Origin: Patiria miniata
Taxonomy: Eukaryota; Echinodermata; Asteroidea; Valvatida; Asterinidae
Assembly: GCF_015706575.1 (NCBI RefSeq)
Contig: NW_024037059.1
Location: 35,288,129-35,352,128, forward strand
Length of the DNA stretch: 64,000 nt
Reading direction: 5' to 3'
Below, one piece after another: positions 1 through 11,832 of the stretch. Numbering within the stretch: the first letter of the stretch is position 1; the number at the start of each line of letters is the position of its first letter. The notes below the pieces were generated by a model that saw only the letters and a program-made list of their open reading frames with translations, had not been told where the DNA came from and made no database searches. The position numbers were made by a program, and so were the translations under genes.

Positions 1-345
1 TATTCTCTGGGAAGGAAGCCAGTCCATCACTTGTTACTCCCTAACTAATGCTAGTACCAATTTATACTCCTGCATTGAGAGGGGCAAGTTGGGGTAAGGT
101 GGCTTGCCCAAGGACACCACATATGGCCAGCAGCTAGATTCGAACCCCTGATCCTCAGATCACATTATTGAAACAACTGAGAATACTCTATTCTCTGGAA
201 AGGAAGCCAGTCCATCACTTGTTACTCCCTAACTAATGCTAGTAGTACCAATTTATACTCCTGCATTGAGAGGGGCAAGTTGGGGTAAGGTGGCTTGCCC
301 AAGGACACCACATATGGCCAGCAGCTGGATTCGAACCCCTGATCC
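1..345 (-). repeat. SINE-like repeat, two tandem copies of about 188 bp
   Basis: Positions 1-188 and 189-345 are near-identical. Both carry the core CTTGCCCAAGGACACCA and, read on the minus strand, a pol III box B-like string GGTTCGAATC. The same core recurs at 31620-31900, so this is a dispersed family. Tandem duplication of the whole unit is visible directly. The repeat lies in the intron downstream of the second homeobox-gene exon. Confidence 0.7.
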
Positions 346-386
346 TCCGATCGTGTGTCAAAACCCTAACTACTACTAGGCCTTAC

Positions 387-1676
387 TGCCCTAGATTAGA
401 CTTGCCTAAGTCCTCCATCTCCCGCTTTTTGCTGAGATACCATCGATACAGCAGCTCCTGGGTGGAGTGCTTCATCATGAAGCCGTGGATGAGGAACGAC
501 GAGATGTAACTCTGGCTGATGCCCGTCGCCATGGAGATTTGGTTCTGCGACAGCCTCCACTTGTTCAGGAAAGCGCGGATTTCTGATTTGACGGCCATTG
601 GCCCCCGGCTGATAAAACAGGAAAAACAAAGAAAGCTGACGAGAAACATATTTCCCTCTAAAAAGCTGAATTTCAAATACACATGACATACCTGTACTTT
701 GTTTATGGTTTATCTCAAGATTTTTCATTAGGATTTCTTATTTTGACAGCCATCGTGGCCATAGGCCCCTGGCTTAAAATAAAACTGGAAAAATAAAGTA
801 AAAAGCTGACAAGATGAAGTCCCCCACCCCCTCTGCCAACCCTAACCCCTCCCTCCCAAAAAAGATAAATGAATACACGTAAATGAATTATTGAATCATG
901 AGCATAGTAGCAAAAACTATGTCTATATTATTTACCAATTAAAAATGCTCCACCAACACCTCTAAGCATTGGATGACTTAAGAGAGAAAAAACACAAATC
1001 CTGATTTTGGGCGTGATCCCTGGTTACATTGCATACAAACAGGTATCACTAATATGGCTTTTGACTAGCCCCCTTGAACAAAGACATTGCCAAATATGGG
1101 GAACCACCAACATACAGAGCTGGGTAGCTCAGTTGGTAGAGCACCGGACCAGCAATCAGGAACTTGCAGGTTCAAACCCCGCTCCAGACAATTTCTCTGT
1201 TAAAACTCTACTAAAATTATTCACCGAAACAAAATGTCCACTTCTTCATCCGACACATTCTGGAAGTTCTCCACCCCGCACATGACCTCTTGCGACATCC
1301 CTTGAAGGATCCCGGCCCCGCCTTGCGTTCCATTCACCCCACCCTCGTGTCCCAGTGTGCCCTGCGTCCCTCCACCATCTCTGCCCTGGGTCCCCCCAGT
1401 TCCTCTCTGCATTCCCATATTTGCCGGGGAAGCGGTCGGCACGATCTGCACAGACGGTCTTGCGCTCGCAGCGTAGTTGCACCCCACCCCCGTGGCCGCG
1501 CCCGTCAGGGGAAGACTCGATGCCTGTAGCTCGGCATCCATCTTTGTCATCGAGTCCAGCGCATGGATGATGTCTTGTTTCGTCAAGCCCGTTCGAAGGA
1601 GGCGGTGAAGTAGGGAGATTTGCTCAATGGTGTACCTGGGTTCAGTCGACATGTTTTTCACTGGTGTGGACATCAT
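387..1676 (-). CDS. HMBOX1: HMBOX1/HNF1-class homeobox protein, N-terminal exons (partial, runs off left edge)
   Basis: Two exons are seen. Exon a (1676 down to 1225) begins at an AG acceptor directly followed by ATG and encodes a dimerisation-like segment, PRYTIEQISLLHRLLRTGLT, matching the start of HMBOX1. A Gly/Gln-rich linker with repeated GTQG follows, then an acidic SDEEVDIL. Its donor GTGAAT splits an Arg codon. Exon b (608 down to about 387) restores the frame and encodes the atypical POU-specific domain: KSEIRAFL, SQNQISMATGISQSYIS, LLYRWYLSKKREM. The exon probably ends at GTAAGG (donor at 386-385); otherwise a TAA follows at once at 385-383. The homeodomain itself must lie left of position 1. 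Known HMBOX1 (HOT1) and HNF1 proteins are DNA-binding transcription factors; HMBOX1 also binds telomeric repeats. The tail MKHSTQELLYRWYLSKKREM looks partly like HNF1, so a lineage-specific HNF-class paralogue is possible. The gene is head-to-head with UCKL1. Confidence 0.8.
581..805 (-). repeat. Decayed partial duplication of the homeobox exon b splice-acceptor region
   Basis: Positions 581-650, spanning the acceptor and first codons of exon b, resemble 738-805 (TTGACAGCCAT, GGCCCCTGGCT, AAAAGCTGACAAGATGAA). The second copy lies upstream of the exon on the minus strand and has indels that break the reading frame. It looks like an old tandem duplication of the intron/exon junction, not a working exon. 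Confidence 0.5.
1003..1199 (+). mobile_element. tRNA-derived SINE (family A), copy 1
   Basis: The 3' part contains pol III promoter-like boxes: box A GTAGCTCAGTTGGTAGAGCA and box B GGTTCAAACCCC. The 5' part (GGGCGTGATCCCTGG, CCCCTTGAACAAAGACA) is shared with a minus-strand copy at 34490-34672. The acceptor stem does not pair properly, so it is not a functional tRNA gene. It lies left of homeobox exon a, within that gene's intron. Confidence 0.7.
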
Positions 1677-1869
1677 CTGCAGTGAGGAATTATCAAATTG
1701 AAAAGAAATTTCTTCTTTTATGTTTTTTATTATTTTTTTAGAAAATTTTGTTATTCTCCTAATTGTACTATTCCTGAATACTCCTTGTGAAAGTCTTACA
1801 ATGTGGGCTATTGCCCTTGAATTTGCCGATGGATTTTCTTTCTTTGAACACTTTCCAATGAGATTTATT

Positions 1870-2056
1870 CAGGGGTGTGAAATCTCAGCTTTAAAGCTAA
1901 TTTCAGCTTTTTTTGTTTTGGATTCCAGCTTTTTTCACTCGATCACTTGTGTACAAAGTATAGGAGATTTCCAAAGTTTGATCAGCTTTTTTTACCTCTT
2001 TTCAGCTGTTTTCAGCTGTTTTCAGCTATTGTTATCAGTGGTCACTCACACCCCTG
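1870..2056. mobile_element. hAT-like MITE, copy 1
   Basis: The 187-bp element is bounded by inverted ends CAGGGGTGTGA and TCACACCCCTG. A second copy at 29094-29267 shares the interior (repeated TTTCAGCT, TATAGGAGATTTCCAAAG). The CAGGGGTG end is typical of hAT transposons. No clean 8-bp target duplication was found at either copy. There is no coding capacity. Confidence 0.7.
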
Positions 2057-3492
2057 TTATTTCATGGAGCAAGGAATGGTTAATATTACTGAGAAGTGAA
2101 TACAAAAAAAATGAAAGTTTAATTTGAGAGGTTGGTGAAGTGGAATCATTTGTTGGCCCCATTTAATGATTTATGACCTTTTATTTATTATTCTGTTTTA
2201 GACTTTGCAATGGGAGGAATTAAATTAATGTCACAAGTTTGGGAAAATCCTTCATTGGTTGGAAGTGTAACTTGTATCGTATGGAAACATTTCCAGGACA
2301 AATACTTTTACATACCAAGAAGTATTATGGCAGCATTTAATCACTTTTATTTTATTATCCCTCAATAATCTGTTAATTAATTAAAGTATAAAATAAAGTT
2401 CTAGCTGCTTTACCTTTGTCACTACTCAGAGTATAAAGTAAAGTATTTGTACACAAAATGTCAATAACTATGAAGTATGAGTATGAATCCTTAAGTTGTA
2501 TTTTGGGGGACAATTTGTTTAATTAAATAATACTAGCCACGTAAAATTGCCATGAAATTGAGACCAACTGATAATGATATTGTTCGTTTTGAATTTGATG
2601 TTGGAATTGCTTTTGTTGAAATTGTCTTTACTTTCATCAGTTTCATGACTTTCAAAGTTTCTAGCTTCTTTTCTTGCTTTGGTAATGGGTAAAGTCACTG
2701 TAAAAGCGTAGACGAGATGTACATAACTAGTTTATATTTGTGAGCAAGAATTTCCCGCGCGCGCGCCAGGCACTAGTTAATCCCATTGCATGCAAGGCCA
2801 TTGCCCCTGCTCACCACTGGTTTATCTACATCGATCGCAATAAACTAGCACTGGGCTGTTTTACCACAACTGTTCTGCTGCAAATTTCCCACAAGAACAC
2901 ATAAAATATGAGCCCAAAACATCATTCTCCACAATACTAATACCTTATACTGGACATCGTGATCATTACTTACCTCGAAAATGATTTTTAACGAGAAAAA
3001 CTGCAGGCTTTGTGGTAGTTATTTGTCGTTAAGATCCACTGAAACCGTGACCGATTATGTTAATTTCTCCACACCCAGTTCGCAAAACGTGGTCCGTCGT
3101 TAAATCCGATTATTAATGAGGTCGTGTCTTGTACCCAGACTGCGAATATTAATTAAAGCATGTCCGTTTTCTCTTAGCTAGGCACTGACTTTACTCGTTA
3201 AACGTTAATGAAAGAGGTCCCTTTAAAATTAATGGAATCATCCGCGATGCAAAACTAAATGTATTATTGGTACATGTAACATTTCTTCGAATTACTGAGA
3301 GAATTACAGATTAAATTAGAAAATAATTAGAATAGCATTTCCATAATTTGATTTGGAAAAAAGGTTGTTTCTTTAAAATTACTCAAGTGCATTTATGACA
3401 AATAAGGGGCGTTTCAAAATGGTAGGTTCTAAAAACATGGCGGATAGTTCTACTTGCGTGTGGCCGCGCTGGAAAAAGCACACGTAAATGAC
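2057..3492. promoter_or_regulatory. Divergent promoter region between homeobox gene and UCKL1
   Basis: The region separates the two head-to-head genes. On the minus strand a consensus donor GAG|GTAAGTAATG ends at 2974, suggesting a homeobox-gene 5'UTR exon somewhere between 2974 and about 3400. That would leave only a few hundred bases to the UCKL1 start at 3493. A GCGC-rich patch occurs near 2756-2768. No TATA box was singled out. The 2060-2940 part is AT-rich and shows no gene. Confidence 0.45.
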
Positions 3493-6400
3493 ATGGATAG
3501 ACCGCGATCAGGCAGTTCTCAAAGCAGGTATATTTGTCATTCTCCGTAAAATGACAAAACCCTTTTGTGTTACTTTCTGCAGTCCCTGGAATTGTGTGGA
3601 ATTGTTGTTTTGACGTGTTTGTTGTGCGTCGTTTGTTTGCGTTCGTTTCGCCATAATATGAAAATGAGGTGGAGCCTGGAGGGGGGGGGGGGGGGGGGGG
3701 GGGGGGCCGGGGGGGGGGGCTAAAAATGAAAAAGGTGGGGGGGGGGGCTTGTCTTGACCTAGCCTGACTGCGTCTGGCCGTACAGTACTATCGCAAGCGT
3801 GTAGTACGGCCAGACGCCCAATGCTTCCACAGAGACTGAATTTTTTTGGCCGCTGATGTAGCGATTTTGCTACAGATTTCGATCGAGATTATCTTTTCAT
3901 CCAGGACAAAAATTTCCAAAGTTAAGGTTCTTAGTCGTAGAGCAACTCGTACCTTTTCGAAAAAACATCCTTTGGTTTCAATATTTTCATCCATCTGGCC
4001 AATAGACGACTTTCAGTCATCATCTTCCACAAATATCGTCCCGAAAATGCTCCCCATGCGATTTCAAAATAGCGGCTGCGCCGTAATGTATGCATTATGC
4101 GAGCGCGCTTGGGCAAGATAATGAATATGCATTATTTAGTTCATGACCTCGTGTTTGTATGGCCAGCCGCGCCGAGTGTCCGACAAACGTCATAAACTAT
4201 GATGCATATTCATTATCTTGCCCAAGCGTGCTCGCATAATGCATGCATTACAGCGCGGCCGCCATTTTGAAATCGCATGGGGGAGCATTTTCGGGACGAT
4301 ATTTGTGGAAGATGATGACTGAAAGTCGTCTTTTGGCCAGATGGCTGAAAATATTGACACCAAAGAACGTTTTTTCGAAAAGGTATGAGTTGCTCTAACA
4401 CAAAAAAACTTAACTTTGGAAATTGTTGTCCTGGATGAAAAGATAATCTCGATCGAAATCTGTAGCAAAATCGCTACATCAGCGGCCAAAAAAATTCAGT
4501 CTCTGTGGAAGCATTGGGCGTCTGGCCGTACTACAGAGCGTGCGATAGTACTGTACGGCCAGACGCAGTCGGGCTAGTCTTGACCGATAGATCTGATGTG
4601 CAGAACAATGTTTTTTGGTTCCAGCATCGCATGGCATACATGGCATTGGCATAGATTGGCACGGCCCGGTAACTTGTAGGGCTAAGGGAAGGAGGGAGAC
4701 ACTGCTTAGCAGGGGGGGGGGGGGGGGGGGGGCTCATTTTCTTGTAGTAGCCTAGTAACTAGCATGACTAGTATGGAATAATAATCCTCTTGCACAGCAA
4801 GGTCTATGACATGCGAGCAGATCCGGCGATTAATTATGCAAAACAATTCAAGACTGCGTAGTCCAGGTAATTTCATTCACATTTTATGGGGCTATATACA
4901 AAAGCATGGCATCCAACTTGGCCAATACACAGCTTAACCCACATTTCTGATTGAAATGACATCATAGTTTCTAAAGACCACGTTGGCTGGCGCGTGGGGT
5001 CGCATAAATTTACATCATGCTATAATATATCAGATGTTTGTACCATGACCATGTTTGTACTGACACTGATGGGGTACTTAAAATGTGTTTTTAACAATAA
5101 CAAAAAATTATTTTACTTTTTACACAATTTTTTTTAAGGGAAGTGTGAGTGGGGAGGGGGAGGGGAAACAATGGTTTGGCAAATAGGCCACAAGCATGCA
5201 GGGACTTGTAAACTCTCCTTCCCCCCTTCTCCCCCCCCCCCCCTTCCCCCCTCCCCCTCCCCCTCCCCCCTCCCCCCCCCCCCCCCCCCCCCCGAACCCC
5301 TCTACATCACCAACCATACATGTACATAGAAATGCAATTTGTCTGATCTGTCATAATGTCCAATGTCCATCGTTTAGTGCAAGCAGCAATGATGACACTT
5401 TTGACAGCAGCATAGGATCCACACCAAGTTCACCATCCAAGACACGACAAAGAACGACGTCAACGGGCAGCATGCCAGTAAACGTCCTGAAAACCACCCA
5501 GAATAGGACGATCTACACAGCGGGCCGGCCACCATGGTATGACTCACACGGAGAACTCAAAGAAGCCTTTGTGATCGGTATGTAGTTTTGCTTTTAAGCT
5601 CAGATCTATACAGTGTACTTCAGTTCGATTAACCATACCCTAATCCTGCCTCACGCAACAGCGCAACAGGTGTACATGTATGCTTGGCCATACCAATTCA
5701 TGAACTGTTACATAGTAAAACCGTATATCAAATTGGGATATATCTGTTTCCCTTCGCATTGGCTCTCGGTGACCTCACTTTTTTTCATTGGCTGTCAGAG
5801 TCTTTACTTTGTTTTCATTGGCTGTCAGAGTCTTTACTTTGTTTTCATTGGCTGTTGGAGTCCTCACTTTGTTTTCATTGGCTGTCAGAGTCGAACAGTC
5901 CGTTGTTTTTATTAGCTGTCATAGTCCTCACTTTGTTTTATTTGGCTGTCAGAGTCCTCACTTTGTTTTCAGTGGCTTAGTGGCTGTCACAGTCTTGACT
6001 TTGTTTCCGTTGGCTGTCAGAGTCCTCACTTTGTTTTCATTGGCTGTCGGAGTCCTAACATTGTTTTCATTTGCTGTCAGAGTAAGAGAGTCCTTTGTTT
6101 TTATTGGCTGTCAAAGTCCTCACTTTGTTTTATTTGGCTTAGTGGCTGTCAGAGTCTTGACTTTGTTTCTGTTGGCTGTCAGAGTCCTCACTTTGTTTTC
6201 GTTTGCTGTCAGAGTACGAGAGTTCTTTGTTTTGATTGGCTGTCAGAATCCTCACTTTGTTGTCATTGGCTGTCAGAGACCTCACTTTGTTTTCATTGGC
6301 TGTCAAAGTCCTCGCTTTGTTTTCATTGGCTGTCGGTGTCCTAACTTTGTTTTAATTGTCCGTCAGAGTCCTCATTTTGTTTTTTTTTCCTTCACAGTAC

Positions 6401-9400
6401 TCACTTTGTTTTCATTTGCTGTCAGAGTAAGAGAGTCCTTTGTTTTGATTGGCTGTCAGAATCCTAACTTTGTTTTCATTGTCCGTCAGAGTCCTCACTT
6501 TGTTTTCATTGTCCTTCCGAGTACTCACTTTGTTTTCATTTGCTGTCAGAGTAAGAGAGTCCTTTGTTTTGATTGGCTGTCAGAGTCCTCACTTTGTTGT
6601 CAATGGCTGTCAGAGACCTCACTGTGTTTTCATTGGCTCTCAGAGTCCCCACTTTGTTTTCTTTGCAGGATTGTGTGGTGGCAGTGCGTCTGGCAAGACC
6701 ACAGTAGCTAACAGAATCATCGAGGCCTTAGATGTTGTCATTGGCTGTCAGAGACCTCACTTTGTTTTCATTGGCACTCAGAGTCCTCACTTTGTTTTCT
6801 TTGCAGGATTGTGTGGTGGCAGTGCGTCTGGCAAGACCACAGTAGCTAACAGAATCATCGAGGCCTTAGATGTTCCATGGGTTAGCTTACTGTCGTTGGA
6901 CTCGTTCTATAAGGTAATCAGGTGAACAATGAGCCCTCTCTGCCTTTCAATCAAACAGTGCACATTGACCAATTAGACCACAATTTTTACGATCAGGTGA
7001 CCACAGTAGCTTGGGCAAACTCCGTCACAAGCGCTGTGAGAGATTCACACAAACCAAAGGTGGGCAGGGTTTGTTGCCAAATAAAACAATCCATTCGCAA
7101 CAATCCACCATCCTCCCTTCCCTCCCCACTCCTTCTTACTCCCCAATTCCCCAAGCCAACTCTCTTGTTGATTATCCCTAATTTCTAATACCCAAACGTT
7201 GACCATACATACCCAAGGGTCAACAAAAGGAGTGTTAGGGTCAACAAAAGCAGAAACGAAAAAAATGTTATCTTGTGCTAAATTATTGAGTGTTAAATTA
7301 ATATTTTCTGATTCCTCTAAGATCCTCCAAACCCTTCCAAAACATTTCCAAGCATCTTTAACCCTAACTGCCCTGAATCCTTCAAAATCCTCTTTGCCAA
7401 AGTGGAGGAATTTGGAGGATTGAGGTTACTTGGCAAAAGTGTGTTACTGATTTCGTAGGATGCACTTTGTCAAGGTCTTGGGCCGGATCTTGTGTTGTTT
7501 TTGCTCAGTCATGCATAAATATAGGCCTGGATTAAGCTTGAAATCCTCTGTACTGCTCTAGGATGTCACTGGCCGAGCCTCAACATATTGACAGTCACTG
7601 CCGCAGGATTTTGCAGGATTCAGGCAGTAATCACCCCTCCACGGACCATATTCAAGAAATAATGGAGGAATCTGCAGGATTGAGGCTATGTGTTATTTTT
7701 CCAAGAGGCCAATTGGAGGATTTTGCAGGATTGAGGCTACATCCTAGCAAAAAGGCCTAGGGAGTTGGGGTTAAGACCTAAGGTCATCAGTGACTCAAGT
7801 ATATGTCATCTGGGACTAAATGTTTGGTTCCTAAATAAAAGAGGCTCAAAAATATCTGGTGCCAATTGATGGTTTCCTGAATCATTCCAAATCCTCCAAA
7901 TTCTTTTGGATGATTTTGAAAGATGTAGGTGGGTTGGGGTTAACAAAACCAGGCTCAAAAATATCATCAATGCTAAATGTTTGATTCCTAAATCCTTCAG
8001 AACCCTCCATAATCTTTCAAATCATTTTGAAAGAAATGGAAGGGCCAGGGTCAACAAAATCAGGCTCGTAAAATATCATCCGGTGCTAATTGATTGATTT
8101 TGTGTGACAGGTGCTGAATGAAGAGCAACACAAAAAGGCTGAGGAAAACGAGTACAACTTTGATCACCCAGATGCCTTTGACTACGGCCTGCTCATACAA
8201 ACACTCAAGAATTTGAAGGAAGGCAAATGTGTTGAGGTAAACGAAGTAAATCTAAGGATGTGACGTTGACACGTTTAAACGAAAAGAATCTGATATTTAC
8301 ACATTTTCCAAAATGTTTAAACAAAACCTGGATTATAAAAAAGGGACCTGTCTTGGCATAATCTGCCTTTTGAGTTAAACATACATAGCACAAATAATTC
8401 ATAATGTTTTCAAACCTACAGTAAACTCCGGCTAAGTTGGCACTCTCCGGACCCGAGAATTTGTGACGACTTACGCGAATGCCGACATCTGCTGTAAGTC
8501 GTCATTTTGCCGACTTACATGAATGGGCTTTTGCACACATTACTCATTGCCCTAATTGGCTTCGATTTACCCTGGTTTATCTCCTTAATGCTTGAGTTGA
8601 ATCCAGCAAATTAATACAAAATAGATATACATATACGTGAACAGTAACGAATTAAATGCGTGCGTGGTCCGGTATACCACGCACGCATTGACTGCAACAT
8701 TTTTGGTCGTTTCCTTGATTTGTTTTTTTTTTTTGGATGAATGGAACCCTAGGGAGAGAGAGGAGAGAGTGATTCCCTGTTTCCAGGGGACGTATTAAGC
8801 CGTGAACCATAAACCCTAAATTGCTACTCGCGAGTACCTGCATCTACTCGTGCAAGGACGAGTACTCGAGTAGATGAAAAACCACGAGCAGAACAATGTG
8901 TAGCATAAACTTCTCTCGAGTATCGAGTAATCGAGTTACTCGCCCAGCATAATGACAGGACTTCAAGTGAACAGCTGAATCGACTGAATAGACATTTGTT
9001 TACTCTTTGACCAGCTTTATAATAATATAGTTTTAGTTCAACATGGTGGCCTTTTCAGTTGTTTAAACTGCTATTGTTAAGGGCCCTAATTACATTAAAA
9101 TAAGTTATTGAATGAAACCAATAAAAAAACATTAAACAAAACCAAAAACAACCCAATTTCTTAACGAAGGGATGAATATTAAGAACACGTCCAACAAAAA
9201 ATTATAAAATAAGATAAGATAAAATAAACAAGCAAGATACAAAAACAACCGAGAACTATGCCATAGCATAAATAGAGATATAGCCATCACGATCAGGTAT
9301 GAGTGGAAAATTTTAAAAACAGGACAGAGGATGATTTTTAAATGAATGAATAGGAAATGAACCAGTTAAAGACAATAATCAAACAAACTAAACTAAAATG

Positions 9401-11801
9401 ACATTAAAGGAGAAGTAATTGAAAATCATGCATAAAAATGTGTGGTTATTGTGCTTGCCTTGTCTCCTTTTTGTACTTTCAGGTTCCCATTTACGACTTT
9501 AACACTCATGCTAGGAGGAAAGAACAGGTACATTTGTATATCTTTATAAATTTGAAAGACGCCAATTTATGTATTTCCGCCACCATTAGTCCTTGTTTAC
9601 ATCCCATACAATTTTGTTTCATATTGTGGTCTTAGTTTTTCATTCCATTGTTACTTATGATTTTCTACTTTGAACCAGTTCGCGCCGGAGGCCGTGTATA
9701 CACGCAAAAGTTTTGCGGTATTTGGAACGGATGACAGATAAACACGCAGGGAGCGAGGCCGGATATATCTGTCAGCGACCCGCTCGCAGCGAGCGAGGCC
9801 GGAAATATGAGTGTGCTGCCCGAGGGTGATGGCTTCAATGCACCTGGCTTGAGGTCGAGTGAAAATAAATCTCGAGCCTCGTTCCGTTCTTGTCAAAATA
9901 ATGCCGGCCTGAACTGGTAAAGCTTGCTTGTCAAGTTTTAGCGTGTTATCCTGGACTTTTTTCTTCTTCTTTTTTACAGAAAACCATCTATGGAGCCAAT
10001 GTGATCATATTTGAGGGCATTTTGTCATTTGCAAAGAAAGAACTGGTTGACGTAAGTATCAATTTTGGTCTAAAAGGTAGTATGGGCTCCGTGCGCCAAC
10101 GAAAGAGAGCGCCCTTTTACCTAGCAACGACGTCCCATGGGTGGGACATTTAGCTGGTTGACGCGCACCGTTCCTTGTGTGTGACACACGTACACCAGGG
10201 GATTTGTACTATGTACAGGCAGTGGTACATGGTACGGACGCGCATCGCGGCAAAATTGCAGTCAGGCAAGATGGCGTCGGTCGGTCACCCCCAACTGTAC
10301 TTTCTTTGCCGGTGAGGGGGTACTTGTGAACGGAGCAGATAGAACATTTGTGAGGTGTTCTGGCAAAATGAGACAGAACTGGGCAGAGGTCGAAATGAGG
10401 GTTTGCGGGTATTAGGAAGGAGAATCAAATTCTCCTTACAATACTGTTTGTTGCACTTCAATGGGACATTCAATGGACAAATTACAGCTCATCGACATGT
10501 CAAAAAAGTCAAATACTGAGAAAAAGGCCTTTAAACTTTGGAGTTTAGTATTCATGCCAATTTTTTTTCCTTAAATACACTTTCATTCCACGATTTTTTT
10601 TTTACAATTGCTTTAAAATATGTGTAGTAGACATATCAAAGAGTACAAATATCAATAAATCTGAAATAAAAAAAATCACCCCCATTCGTTCTTTTCTCCA
10701 TTTTTCCCCACTACAGCCTGTGCCCAATTTCTTCTCAAAATTTTATGAAATAGACTGAGTTGGGGGCTAGAAAGTTTTCAGATATCGTTCCCCAGACCTG
10801 TTCAATGAGTTGGGTCATTTGGTGCAAGAAAAAATAAGAAAAGCAATGTTTGTTTTAACTCGTCAATCAAAAGTGCAGCTCGCTGGCTATGTCTTTCATA
10901 AAACGCATTGGAACCAACCAATCTACCCCGGCAAGCTTGGTGGTCGAGTGGTAAGACATCTGCACTCGTAAGTAAGAGGTCGAGGGTTCGTGTCCCACTG
11001 GAGTAAGCTTGTGAATTCTCTTTTCTCGCAAGCCCCAGGGAAACACTTAGTATGCAGTGTTTATGGAATTACATTTGTGAAGGGCAAATAACAAAATAAA
11101 TTTACCTCTCCTGATGCAAAATTCTATACAGAAAATGAACCCTGACCTTCCCTACTCCATCAAAATCCCCCCCCCCCCCCCCATTTGGTTTTTTTTTGGT
11201 AGGCAAGCCATGTGTACCAAGTCCATCAAAATCCACCTATAGCAGTGGTGGATTTGTGGTGGATTTTGGCGGATTTGGTCCTGAAGCATTAGGCAAAATA
11301 AAAAACAAAACATGTTTAGCGTCCTGCCTCTTTGACAAAAAGGAAGGAGGAGGCCCTTTTTTTTTTTTTCTTTTCAAAATGGCCGCCCGACACATTTTTC
11401 AAGACAACGCGGCCAGGCTATTTTTCAAGATGGTTACCAGCTTTTTTCAAAATGGCCGCCAGTTGGACTCAGGAAATGACATATTGGCTTCTTATATCAC
11501 TGTAGACGTGCGCAGAACAACTGCACGCGGATGTACTATAAATTTTCAAGCGACTGTAAAAATGGTAATACGTTTACACGTACGCTGGTTTCCGTGTTCT
11601 TGTCTTTCAACACTTTTCTATTTGCTAGTCCTGAGTTCTGAGACGTAGAGAACCAGTTAATATTTCACACGGGGTGAATGTATGATAGACTCTCGTGCAG
11701 ACGCACGTGCTAATCGACTATTTCCACAGCTTTATACACGGTATAAAAGTCTAAAAATACGATTTCTTTCGTCAGAGATCGTTAAAATTTATCAATTTTT
11801 G

Positions 11802-11832
<31 letters not shown>

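Noticed and set aside
1120..1193. A true tRNA gene
   Set aside because: Boxes A and B are present but the acceptor stem and anticodon arm do not pair well, and a related copy exists at 34490, so it is a SINE.
1290..1570. Plus-strand frames opposite homeobox exon a
   Set aside because: They are antisense shadows of a GC-rich coding exon with family similarity on the minus strand.
3788..4489. Frames with [20 protein letters not shown] on both strands
   Set aside because: They are the two arms of the foldback element read symmetrically.
5196..5377. Proline-rich N-terminal extension of UCKL1 exon 2
   Set aside because: The prolines come from a C tract; an AG acceptor at 5377 fits the phase of exon 1, and similarity to UCKL1 starts after it.
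5788..6711. A 307-codon open frame through the minisatellite
   Set aside because: It is kept open by the 30-bp unit being a multiple of three, has a simple repeated peptide, and reads the exon copy at its end in the wrong frame.
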